A stretch of 64,000 nt of DNA, taken from NCBI RefSeq assembly GCF_009909145.1, contig NZ_JAAAPJ010000008.1, positions 310,001 to 374,000 of the forward strand. The letters run 5' to 3'. Source of the DNA: Corallococcus silvisoli (lineage in GTDB: Bacteria; Myxococcota; Myxococcia; Myxococcales; Myxococcaceae). Under the pieces are notes generated by a model, which was not told the DNA's origin, did no database searches, and saw only the letters and a program-made list of their open reading frames with translations. Numbering within the stretch: the stretch's first letter is position 1; each line of letters starts with the position of its first letter. A program made the translations under genes and the position numbers. Below are positions 1 to 7,371 of this stretch, in pieces.

Positions 1-1285
1 AGTCGAGCCCCGGGACAGGTGTGAGCTGAATCGCTTCTCCATTCAGGCGCACGCTGATGGTCACCAGCCCCGACTCCATCGGCCGCCCTCCCACTGAAAG
101 CAAGAGGCCGGCCCCGAGGGCGCCGACATTCTCGAAGCGCTGCTTCCAGGTCACCGAAGAGGACACGGCCATCCCCAGCTCGGTTTTTCCCGTGAGCTTC
201 TCTTCGGGGTTGGCCACGGCCCATTCGAGGCGGGGGCGCGTACGCCCCTCATCCCAGAGCGGCGCCCCCTTCTTCTGGGGCTTTTCGAAGAGCAGCAGCT
301 CCAGGGGCTTGCCGGCCTCGCAGCGCACCTGCGCCAGCTTGCCGTACTCGAAATGGTCGGGGGCGATCCACACCCGGCCGGGGGCGGCGGTCGCGGTGGC
401 GAAACGGAACGCATCCTCCAGCGGGACCGAAGTGATCTCCGCGAACGAGGATTCGTCCGAGAGCTCGAGGCGGCCCAGCGCGCACTTCATGATCACCAGG
501 GCCGAGTCGGCGTCCGCGAGCGCGAGTCCACACACGGCGCCCGTGCCCTCGGTGTAGAACTCCGTCAACAGGGCGCCTTTGTCCGAGTAGTGGGCCAGGG
601 TGGAGGCGTGGCCGCTCTGGGTGATGGCGACCAGCACCCCCTGCTGGGTGGGCACCGCGAACCATTGCTCCTCGCGGGTCGAGGGCTCCCACTGCAGCAC
701 GAAGTCCACCTTGGGGGAGCCGGGGCGAATCACCGCGATCCGTCCCGCGCCCGGGTCCACCGCCACCACGCCATGCAGATGGCTGGAGAGCAGGACGCCC
801 GAAGGTGCCCCTCGCTCGGCTTCCTCGGACGCGGCCAACTGATGTGGCTCCGCGATGACAGGCTCGGGCAAGGGTAGCGTCCGCCAGTCCTCGCCTGACA
901 AGTCACTCCAGAGGATTCGGCTCAGGCTGGCGCGTCCGTCGACCTGACAGCCGATGAGCCGCGCTCCGTCGCAGACCAGGTCCGCCAACTCCACGTTCAA
1001 CGGCTTGCAGGGCGTATCGGGTCCCTCGGCCAGGGTGAAGATTCGAGGGGGCGAACGCTCCGGGCCAAAGGTCTCCACCTCCCGCTGTGCTCCGCGGCCC
1101 ATCCAGATCCGCTGGGCCTCCGGGGCGACGGCCAGGACGCAGTTCGACAGTCGATTGAACTCCACGTCTCCCTCGACCCTGCGATGCAGGCCTTGAGAGC
1201 CTTTGTAGACTTCCAACTGGGTGAGGGAGGCGACCCAGAGTTCCTCGGGGGTCGCGAAGAGGCGCAGCATCGGTTTCGTGGTCAT
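1..1285 (-). CDS. Unrecognised protein, C-terminus beyond window (partial)
   Basis: An open frame of about 428 codons runs from ATG 1285 to the window edge without a stop. The start is preceded by a good ribosome site (GGAGA, 7 bases away). The N-terminal ~340 residues are rich in short beta-type segments with Trp and Gly (for example LWVASLTQLEVY, RIWMGRG, GRVWIAPDHF), which suggests a beta-propeller-like fold; this is inference. The last ~75 visible residues (starting PRLEW, then SVTWKQRFENVGALGAGLLL) resemble the C-terminal region of the next gene upstream, 29 bases away on the same strand, so the two are probably co-transcribed and share a domain. No signal peptide or membrane span is visible. 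I do not recognise the family and assign no function. Confidence 0.75.
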   Translation of the reverse strand, partial: MTTKPMLRLFATPEELWVASLTQLEVYKGSQGLHRRVEGDVEFNRLSNCVLAVAPEAQRIWMGRGAQREVETFGPERSPPRIFTLAEGPDTPCKPLNVELADLVCDGARLIGCQVDGRASLSRILWSDLSGEDWRTLPLPEPVIAEPHQLAASEEAERGAPSGVLLSSHLHGVVAVDPGAGRIAVIRPGSPKVDFVLQWEPSTREEQWFAVPTQQGVLVAITQSGHASTLAHYSDKGALLTEFYTEGTGAVCGLALADADSALVIMKCALGRLELSDESSFAEITSVPLEDAFRFATATAAPGRVWIAPDHFEYGKLAQVRCEAGKPLELLLFEKPQKKGAPLWDEGRTRPRLEWAVANPEEKLTGKTELGMAVSSSVTWKQRFENVGALGAGLLLSVGGRPMESGLVTISVRLNGEAIQLTPVPGLD

Positions 1286-1314
1286 GACGTGTTCTCCGTT
1301 TCCCGGTGCTGCCC

Positions 1315-2493
1315 TCAACCGATGAAGACCTGCAAGGTCTCCCATTCCTTCGAGGTGATGCCGCCCGCGACGGCCAGGGCCATCACTCCCGCCTTGACGA
1401 AGCCGCCTCCAGCGCCTCGTCCGTGGAAGGTGAGCTGAAGCTCGTGTTCACCTTGAGGCTCCAACGGCAGCATGCATTGGGTCTGGCCTCCTGCGAGCGG
1501 GCCGACGTGTATGGGATACTCCGTCCCATCCAGCGTCAGGCGGACCGCGAGCAGCCGCGTCGCGAGAACGTCGCCGTTCAGCGCGACAATCACCCCGGCT
1601 CCAGGTCCCCCCATGTTCTTGATGCGCCGGGTCCAGGTGGCCGCTTGAGACAGGGGAACCCGCACCACGGCGTTCGCGGCCGTGCTCCACTCCAACCGAG
1701 GGGCGGCGGTCTCCTCGCCGACGGAAGGGGGCGCCTCGGCCTCCTCTTCCTCCGCGTTGACCGGAGCCGGAACGGGGACGCCGTGCCACTCCAGGTGAAG
1801 CGTCTCCAGCTCGCTCGTGAGGATGTCCGCCTGACCGCGCCTCTGGCCCCTCCAGAGGGCGTCCCCGAAGCAATGGGCCCCCCACCTGAAGGCGAGGATA
1901 AGCCACTCCGTCGTGGCTTGCCGTTCCTCCACGGGGAGGGCCCGCCACTGGTCGAGCAGGCCGTCGAGCAGCTCCTCGAAGTCCTTGTGGTAGAAATCGT
2001 AGAAGAGAAGCGCCCGGAGGCGCTTCAGGTAGGGCGGGCGGTCCTCGGGGAAGTCCAGGCCCAGGTTCTCAGCGAGGTTCTCCAGCAGGCACACCGCCGA
2101 GTCGAACTCCTGTTCCTGCTGCTGCCGCGCGACTCTCTGGCGAAAGTCCTCCGCGGTGACGAGCGTCATGTCCTCCAGCAACTCGAAGTCGAGCCGACCC
2201 AGGTCTGACTTGAATCGGGGCGCGTTCTCCGCGATGGCGCTCACCGTTCCGGAGACAAAAGCCCTGAAGCGCTCCTCGTCGATGTCCAGGGTCTTCAATG
2301 GAATGAAGGACTCCGATGTGGAGCTCCCCATGCCCTCGCTGTAGCGCAGCGAGAAGACCAGCTGGTGGGGGTTTTTCTCTTTGACCTGGAAGGCGAAGCT
2401 GACGTTGGTGAACGCCTCCTCATTGGCGTTGATTCGCTGCTCGAACGCCTCGTTGAGCAGCTCAATGTGCCTGGAGATCCGTGTCTGAGACAT
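1315..2493 (-). CDS. Unrecognised 392-aa protein sharing C-terminal module with its neighbour
   Basis: The N-terminal ~230 residues are mostly predicted helical and charged (MSQTRISRHIELLNEAFEQR; FDSAVCLLENLAENLGLDFP; LLFYDFYHKDFEELLDGLL). An acidic linker (NAEEEEAEAPP, about residue 245) leads to a C-terminal module of ~120 residues that begins PRLEW and contains ATWTRRIKNMGGPGAGVIVALNGD. That module resembles the end of the gene 29 bases downstream, suggesting duplication or domain sharing within one transcription unit. No signal peptide, transmembrane span or catalytic motif is evident, so it is probably cytoplasmic. A regulatory, adaptor or scaffold role is possible but unsupported. Confidence 0.75.
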   Translation of the reverse strand: MSQTRISRHIELLNEAFEQRINANEEAFTNVSFAFQVKEKNPHQLVFSLRYSEGMGSSTSESFIPLKTLDIDEERFRAFVSGTVSAIAENAPRFKSDLGRLDFELLEDMTLVTAEDFRQRVARQQQEQEFDSAVCLLENLAENLGLDFPEDRPPYLKRLRALLFYDFYHKDFEELLDGLLDQWRALPVEERQATTEWLILAFRWGAHCFGDALWRGQRRGQADILTSELETLHLEWHGVPVPAPVNAEEEEAEAPPSVGEETAAPRLEWSTAANAVVRVPLSQAATWTRRIKNMGGPGAGVIVALNGDVLATRLLAVRLTLDGTEYPIHVGPLAGGQTQCMLPLEPQGEHELQLTFHGRGAGGGFVKAGVMALAVAGGITSKEWETLQVFIG

Positions 2494-2554
2494 GGCGCCC
2501 AGCGTAGCGCCAGCGTCATGGTTGTGAAGACTTTGTTGCTGTGAGTGCGTGGCG

Positions 2555-3796
2555 TCATTGCGCGGGGGCCGCCGGTGCCATCGGGGTGTGCACGTGTTCG
2601 GGGCGGACCCCCATTCCGACGAGGCGCGCGGGGATGCGGCGCAGGGCGGGGACGTGCTCCAGCAGCCACAGGGGCAGGGGCAGTCGCGAGAGAGGGGAGG
2701 GGTTTCGGAGCACCGGGCCCAGCACGCGGTCCTGGATGAGCACCTGCGCTCGCTGCGTCACCCGGGTGGGGAACTCGCGGCGCTGCTGGACGCGGTGGAG
2801 GTCCTGGGGCGTCACGTGCCGGGCGAGCAGGGGGCCCGCGAGCAGGTTCGCGGCGGCCACGGCGTCCTGCACCGCGAGGTTGATGCCCACGCCTCCCACG
2901 GGAGACATCGCGTGCGCGGCGTCTCCAATGCACAGCAATCCAGGCTGATACCAGGTGCGCAGGCGATCCACCCGGACGGTGAGCAGCTTCACGTCATCCC
3001 AGCTTCGGATCTCCTGGCGGCGGTCCGCGAGGAACGGCGTCAGCTTCGCGAAGTCGTCCCGGAAGGACTCCAGGCCCTGCCGCTGGAGGTGCTCGAAGCC
3101 GCCCTTGGCGATGATCCGGCCGCACTGCCATTGGTCGCCCCGGTTGATGAGGATGAAGAGCTGTCCGCGCTCGAAGCGGCCCATGGGATCCACGGGGTCG
3201 TCGGGCTTGCGTGTCACCCGGAACCAGAGCACGTCCATGGGGGCGCCCAGGTTCTCCACCTCCAGGCCCGACTGCTGTCGCACCGTGGACGTCCGACCGT
3301 CCGCCGCCACCACCAGGGAGGCGCGCACCTGGAGGATGCCCTCCGGCGTCAGGGCGCGGACCCCGACGACCTGGCCCCGCTCACGCACCACGTCCGTCAC
3401 CGCCGTGCGGCGGAGCAGGTGGAAGCCCGGGTAGGCCGCGGCCTTGCGCGCGAGGAAGTCGAGCAGGTCCCACTGCGGCATGATCGCGATGAAGCGCGCG
3501 TGGGTCGGCAGGTGGCGGAAGTCGCCCACGGCGACGCTGTGCGCGCCGCTCTGAAAGCGCAAGAGCGGGACCTTCGTGTGGGGCAGGGCGAGCAGCTCGT
3601 CCATCCATCCCAGCTCGTGCATCAGCTCCAGCGTGGAGGGGTGGATGGTGTCGCCCCGGAAGTCGCGAAGGAAGTCCGCGTGCTTCTCCAACACCATCAC
3701 GTCCACGCCGGCCCGCGCGAGGAGCAGCCCCATCATCATTCCCGCCGGGCCTCCTCCCACGATGCAGCACTGCGTGGTGCGCGTCTCGTCGGCCAT
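2555..3796 (-). CDS. FAD-dependent aromatic-type monooxygenase (PHBH family)
   Basis: This 413-residue flavoprotein has the N-terminal Rossmann dinucleotide motif GGGPAGMMMG (about residues 14-23) followed by an acidic residue at the end of the second strand (VLEKH). It also has an internal AADGRTSTVR segment and the second FAD motif GDAAHAMSPVGGVGINLAVQDA near residue 290, the signature of p-hydroxybenzoate-hydroxylase-like NAD(P)H monooxygenases. Such enzymes hydroxylate or epoxidise aromatic or polyketide substrates. There is no biosynthetic cluster beside it, so the substrate is unknown. Length is normal. ATG 3796 follows a G-rich ribosome site. It lies 61 bases upstream of the 392-aa unknown gene and may lead the same transcript. 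Confidence 0.88.
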   Translation of the reverse strand: MADETRTTQCCIVGGGPAGMMMGLLLARAGVDVMVLEKHADFLRDFRGDTIHPSTLELMHELGWMDELLALPHTKVPLLRFQSGAHSVAVGDFRHLPTHARFIAIMPQWDLLDFLARKAAAYPGFHLLRRTAVTDVVRERGQVVGVRALTPEGILQVRASLVVAADGRTSTVRQQSGLEVENLGAPMDVLWFRVTRKPDDPVDPMGRFERGQLFILINRGDQWQCGRIIAKGGFEHLQRQGLESFRDDFAKLTPFLADRRQEIRSWDDVKLLTVRVDRLRTWYQPGLLCIGDAAHAMSPVGGVGINLAVQDAVAAANLLAGPLLARHVTPQDLHRVQQRREFPTRVTQRAQVLIQDRVLGPVLRNPSPLSRLPLPLWLLEHVPALRRIPARLVGMGVRPEHVHTPMAPAAPAQ

Positions 3797-3947
3797 GGTG
3801 CTGCCCCCCCTGCCCGCGGTTCGTCGGGCGTGAGCAGCCTAAACACGCTGACAGGCGTCCCCCATGTGCCCCGGGGGCTTGTGTTGAGTCCACATCCCGC
3901 CGGTTGTCACGCGGCGCACGGGACGCCGTCCGCGAGCCGCGCGGGTC

Positions 3948-4664
3948 CTAACCTCCCACGAAGTCCATCAGCACCGCGTAGTGCGTGGCGGCCGCGGCGA
4001 CGACCATCGCGTGGAAGACCTCGTGGTAGCCGAAGACGGCCGGGGCCGGATCCGGCCAGCGGCGCGCGTACACCACCGCGCCCACCGCGTAGAGCACGGC
4101 CCCGAAGAACAGCCAGCCCACCCGGCTGGCGCCCATGACGCCCGGCAGGTTCAGCATCACCGGGGCCGCCACGCAGCCCAGCGCGACGTAGAGCGCGGAC
4201 CGGAGCCCCCGCGACGCGGAGATGCCCAGGAGCGTCAGCGCCGCGCCCGTCAGCGCCGCGCCCCACATCACCCAGAGCAGTCGCTGGCTCCAGCCCCCCA
4301 TGGGCGCCAGCGTCGCCAGGGGCGTGAAGCTCCCCGCGATGAGGATGTAGATGGACGCGTGGTCGAGCCGCTGGAGCCGCCGGTACGTCGCCGCGCTCCA
4401 GGTGGGCCAGTGGTAGCTGCCGCTCACCCCGAACATCAGGACCAGGCTGCCACCGAACACCAGGTTGGCCACGGACTGCGCGCCCTCCACGGGGACCCGC
4501 GCCAGCCGCAGGCACCCCACCAGCGCCGCCACGAACGCGAGCATGTGCGACACGCCGCGCAACCTGGGTTTCACACGCTCATCCATGCGGTGCTCGTACG
4601 CGCGCCACGTCATGGCCGCGTCAGCTTCCGCGTCCCCGTCCGCGACGGACGTCACGTTCTCCAC
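3948..4664 (-). CDS. Hemolysin III / PAQR-family membrane protein
   Basis: A 238-residue integral membrane protein with about seven hydrophobic spans. It carries the family hallmarks: an early conserved Glu/His-containing helix region, GVSGYHW-like SGSYHW near residue 102, LDHASIYILIAGSFTPL near 119, and the C-terminal GYHEVFHAMVVAAAATHY, whose His residues form the putative metal site with the SYHW His and the LDH Asp. Family members are named after Bacillus hemolysin III, but most bacterial homologues (YqfA/YhhN-like) have no proven haemolytic role and may be membrane hydrolases or lipid-homeostasis proteins. The N-terminal ~35 residues are acidic and cytoplasmic. It appears to be a single gene. 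Confidence 0.9.
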   Translation of the reverse strand: MENVTSVADGDAEADAAMTWRAYEHRMDERVKPRLRGVSHMLAFVAALVGCLRLARVPVEGAQSVANLVFGGSLVLMFGVSGSYHWPTWSAATYRRLQRLDHASIYILIAGSFTPLATLAPMGGWSQRLLWVMWGAALTGAALTLLGISASRGLRSALYVALGCVAAPVMLNLPGVMGASRVGWLFFGAVLYAVGAVVYARRWPDPAPAVFGYHEVFHAMVVAAAATHYAVLMDFVGG

Positions 4665-4759
4665 GCATCGCCCCGGTCCAGTGTCGTCGGGAGGTCAGGG
4701 CGGGGCCTCGCGCGGCGTGTCCGAGGACGACCTCCCCCGTCACCCCAGAGGCGCCCCGC

Positions 4760-6916
4760 TCACGCGCCCGCGGCCTTCCGTTCCTCCAGCGCGTCGGAGC
4801 GGAGCGCCTGGCTGGCGACGCCGGACATGCGCTCCGCCAGGGTCTGCACGGAGTGGGTGACGGTGCGCGTCTCCTCGACGACCTTCAGCGTGTTCTGCAT
4901 CTGGCGCGACAGCTCCTGGATGGCCTGGGCGATCTGGTGCGTGCCCGTGTCCTGCTGGGCCACGGCCTGGGTGATCTGCCGGACGCTGCCGCCGGTGTCG
5001 GCGATGATGGCCGCCAGCCGCTGGAGCTGGGCTCCCGAGGTGCGCACCGAGTCCAGGCTGACCTGGACCCGTTGATCCCCCTGTTCGCTCATCCGCGCGG
5101 CGTCACGCATGCTCATGCTCACGCCGTCGAGCACGTCGCGGATGCGCTGGGTGGCCCGGATGGACTGGTCCGCCAGTCGCCGCATCTCCCGCGCCACCAC
5201 GCCAAAGCCCTTGCCGCTCTCGCCGTTGCGCACCGCCTCGATGGCGGCGTTGATGGCCAGCATGTTGGATTGATCCGCCAGCGTCTTCACGTCATCGACG
5301 ATGCCGGACACCTCGCGGGTGCGCTCGTCGAGCGCGAGGATGCGCGCGGCCATCTCGGACACCTCGGTGCGGATGGCGGCCAGGTCCGTCAGCGTGCGCT
5401 CCATGGCGGCTGCCCCCTCGCGTCCGACCCCCTCGGCGCTCTCCGCCGAGGCCGCGAGCACGCGGGTCTTCTCCGAGGTCAGGTGGGAGCCCTGGCGGAT
5501 CTCCTCCACGGTCTGCTCCAGCTCGAGCAGCGCCGCCGCCTGGCGGGCGATGCCCGCGGTCTGTTCCTCGCTGGAGGTGCGCAGCTGCTGCACCACGGCG
5601 GCGAGCTCGTCCGCGCCCTGGCCCATGCCGCGCGCCAGCTCGCGCACGTCCCCCCGGCGCGCGTCGAGCAGCTGCGTGTGCTCGGCCAGCGAGCGCACCA
5701 CCTCCGCGGAGCGGCGGGCGACGATGGCCACGAGCGACAGCGTGAGCGCGAAGAAGCCCCAATGGACCTCCGTGTCGGTCGCCTCCATCCACCCGAGCAG
5801 CGGCAGGACGCTGAGCAGGAGCACCAGGGTGAGGAGTCCCAGCCCGACGACGAAGATGCGCGCGTCCCGGTCGCCCCTCCATGCATGGACCACCACCACG
5901 CCCACGCAGACGAGCAGCGCGGGGAGCGAATAGAAGACGAAGAAGGGCAGCAGCCGCCACGCGGTGCCCAGGTCCACGAGCACGATCGCCGACTGGACCG
6001 CGGCCGGGACGGAGATGGCCGCCGCGCCCCAGCGGAACGCGCGCAGCTTCCCCGCGCCGACGGTCTCCGAGATGAACCACGCCAGCCCGGGCACGAGCAC
6101 GTACGCGCCCAGCAGGGTGAGGACGCTCCCGGCGACCGCGCTGTCCCAGAGCGCCGCGAGCAGTCCGCTGGAGCCCAGCAGCAGCGCCCCGGAGCCCGAG
6201 GCGAAGACGGCCAGCGACGCCAGCAGCCGTGTCTGGCGGCGAAGGATGACGGCCCCCAGCGACGCCACGCCGATGGCCAGCAGCAGGGTCCCCAGCACGA
6301 AGGGCGCGAGTCCCGTGCGCGTCACCTCCGCGAGCAGCGCATGGCGGGCGCCCACCCGGGCATCCCGGCTGACACCGATGGTGGGCCCGGTGCCCTGGAT
6401 GCGCAGCAGCACGCGATGCCCCAGCGCCGAGGGCGGCAGGGGCACCAGGTGCCAGGCCATGTTCTCCAGCGTCTCCTCGGCGGAGGGCGTCAGGGTCCCG
6501 CTCCCGTGGATGCGCTGGCCGCCGGCGTAGGCCTCGAAGGCGTTGGCGACGTTGCCCAGCAGGAGCGCAGGCTCCAACCAGTCGCCCGCGGGGACAGGGA
6601 TGCTCAGCCAGAGCAGCGTGTTCGCGCCGCGCCCTGGAGGCTCCTGGAGCGCCGTCATCGCCTCCCAGCCCGCCGCGCTCTCCGGCTCCGTGGCCCACGT
6701 GGGAATGCCGTCCGGCCCGATGGGCGAGTCGCCCCAGCGGAAGCGCCAGCCGTCGAGCGCATGCACCGCCTCGGCCGCGTGCGCCGCGGGCGCGAACGCG
6801 AGGAACAGCAGCAGCACGGAGCCCAGCGCGACGAGGCGCGAAGCACGGCGCGGGGAACGACCAGCAGCAGCGAGCCCGTGGAAGAGGTCGAGAGCGAAGG
6901 CAGGGGGATGAAACAT
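4760..6916 (-). CDS. Methyl-accepting chemotaxis protein with 7TMR-DISM-type sensor
   Basis: This 718-residue receptor starts with a signal sequence ending AAHA. It is followed by a periplasmic beta-rich domain of ~150 residues (WRFRWGDSP... LWLSIPVP... GVSRDARVG), seven hydrophobic helices between about residues 205 and 400, and a long cytoplasmic coiled coil. The chemoreceptor hairpin tip lies at about residues 539-590 (VDDVKTLADQSNMLAINAAIEA... GFGVVAREMRRLADQS), the conserved CheA/CheW contact region. The sensor half matches the 7TMR-DISM arrangement usually found on kinases and cyclases, so this is a chimera of that sensor with an MCP output. No che genes are nearby, so it must work with a distant pathway. 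The upstream ribosome site is weak. Confidence 0.9.
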   Translation of the reverse strand: MFHPPAFALDLFHGLAAAGRSPRRASRLVALGSVLLLFLAFAPAAHAAEAVHALDGWRFRWGDSPIGPDGIPTWATEPESAAGWEAMTALQEPPGRGANTLLWLSIPVPAGDWLEPALLLGNVANAFEAYAGGQRIHGSGTLTPSAEETLENMAWHLVPLPPSALGHRVLLRIQGTGPTIGVSRDARVGARHALLAEVTRTGLAPFVLGTLLLAIGVASLGAVILRRQTRLLASLAVFASGSGALLLGSSGLLAALWDSAVAGSVLTLLGAYVLVPGLAWFISETVGAGKLRAFRWGAAAISVPAAVQSAIVLVDLGTAWRLLPFFVFYSLPALLVCVGVVVVHAWRGDRDARIFVVGLGLLTLVLLLSVLPLLGWMEATDTEVHWGFFALTLSLVAIVARRSAEVVRSLAEHTQLLDARRGDVRELARGMGQGADELAAVVQQLRTSSEEQTAGIARQAAALLELEQTVEEIRQGSHLTSEKTRVLAASAESAEGVGREGAAAMERTLTDLAAIRTEVSEMAARILALDERTREVSGIVDDVKTLADQSNMLAINAAIEAVRNGESGKGFGVVAREMRRLADQSIRATQRIRDVLDGVSMSMRDAARMSEQGDQRVQVSLDSVRTSGAQLQRLAAIIADTGGSVRQITQAVAQQDTGTHQIAQAIQELSRQMQNTLKVVEETRTVTHSVQTLAERMSGVASQALRSDALEERKAAGA

Positions 6917-7371
6917 TCGTCACACATGATTCAGCGCCAGCGGGCCCTCTGTAAATTGGGTCCCCAGCGCCTCCCCGTCGCGCCTCCAGCGCTGTGTCAC
7001 ACGCGGTGTTGGCAGGCGCTCGGACGGGCGGGGCGGAGTAACAACGTAAAACATGAAATCATCGTCTCGCTCTGTCCTCAAAGGGCCTGCGGGAGTGCGT
7101 CGGGAGAGGGGGCGCCCCGAGGGGCTGGCCGACGGACGTCTCGTCCCCAGGTCCAATGCAAGTCTTTGCCGTGGGGGGGCGTCAGGGGGCCCGCTCCCGT
7201 CAAGGCTGGCTGGCGAACCGCGCTCCCCATGCCCCGGTGGGCACCGGGGCTGTCCGGGCGGATGGGGCGGAATGCCCCACCTGGGGCATTCCGGGCAGGC
7301 CCCGACCCCAGCGTCCCCCTGCACGGCCCCTGGCACGCGGCGTGCTGTTGCACCCGTCGGGAGAACCGGGA
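6917..7371. other. Divergent intergenic region between chemoreceptor and mprF
   Basis: This stretch separates two divergent genes and should hold both promoters. The left part (about 7000-7075) is less GC-rich and includes AACAACGTAAAACATGAAATC. The main structure is a perfect inverted repeat at 7268-7293, listed separately. I see no convincing small gene or RNA; the open frame running rightward into mprF from 7156 lacks a ribosome site and reads like non-coding sequence. Confidence 0.5.
7268..7293. promoter_or_regulatory. Perfect 12-bp inverted repeat upstream of mprF
   Basis: The arm CGGAATGCCCCA is followed by two bases (CC) and then its exact complement TGGGGCATTCCG. The centre lies about 91 bases before the mprF start. 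A 12-bp perfect dyad with a 2-base spacer fits a dimeric repressor or activator operator better than a terminator, because the loop would be too small and no T-run follows. The cognate regulator is unknown. Confidence 0.5.
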
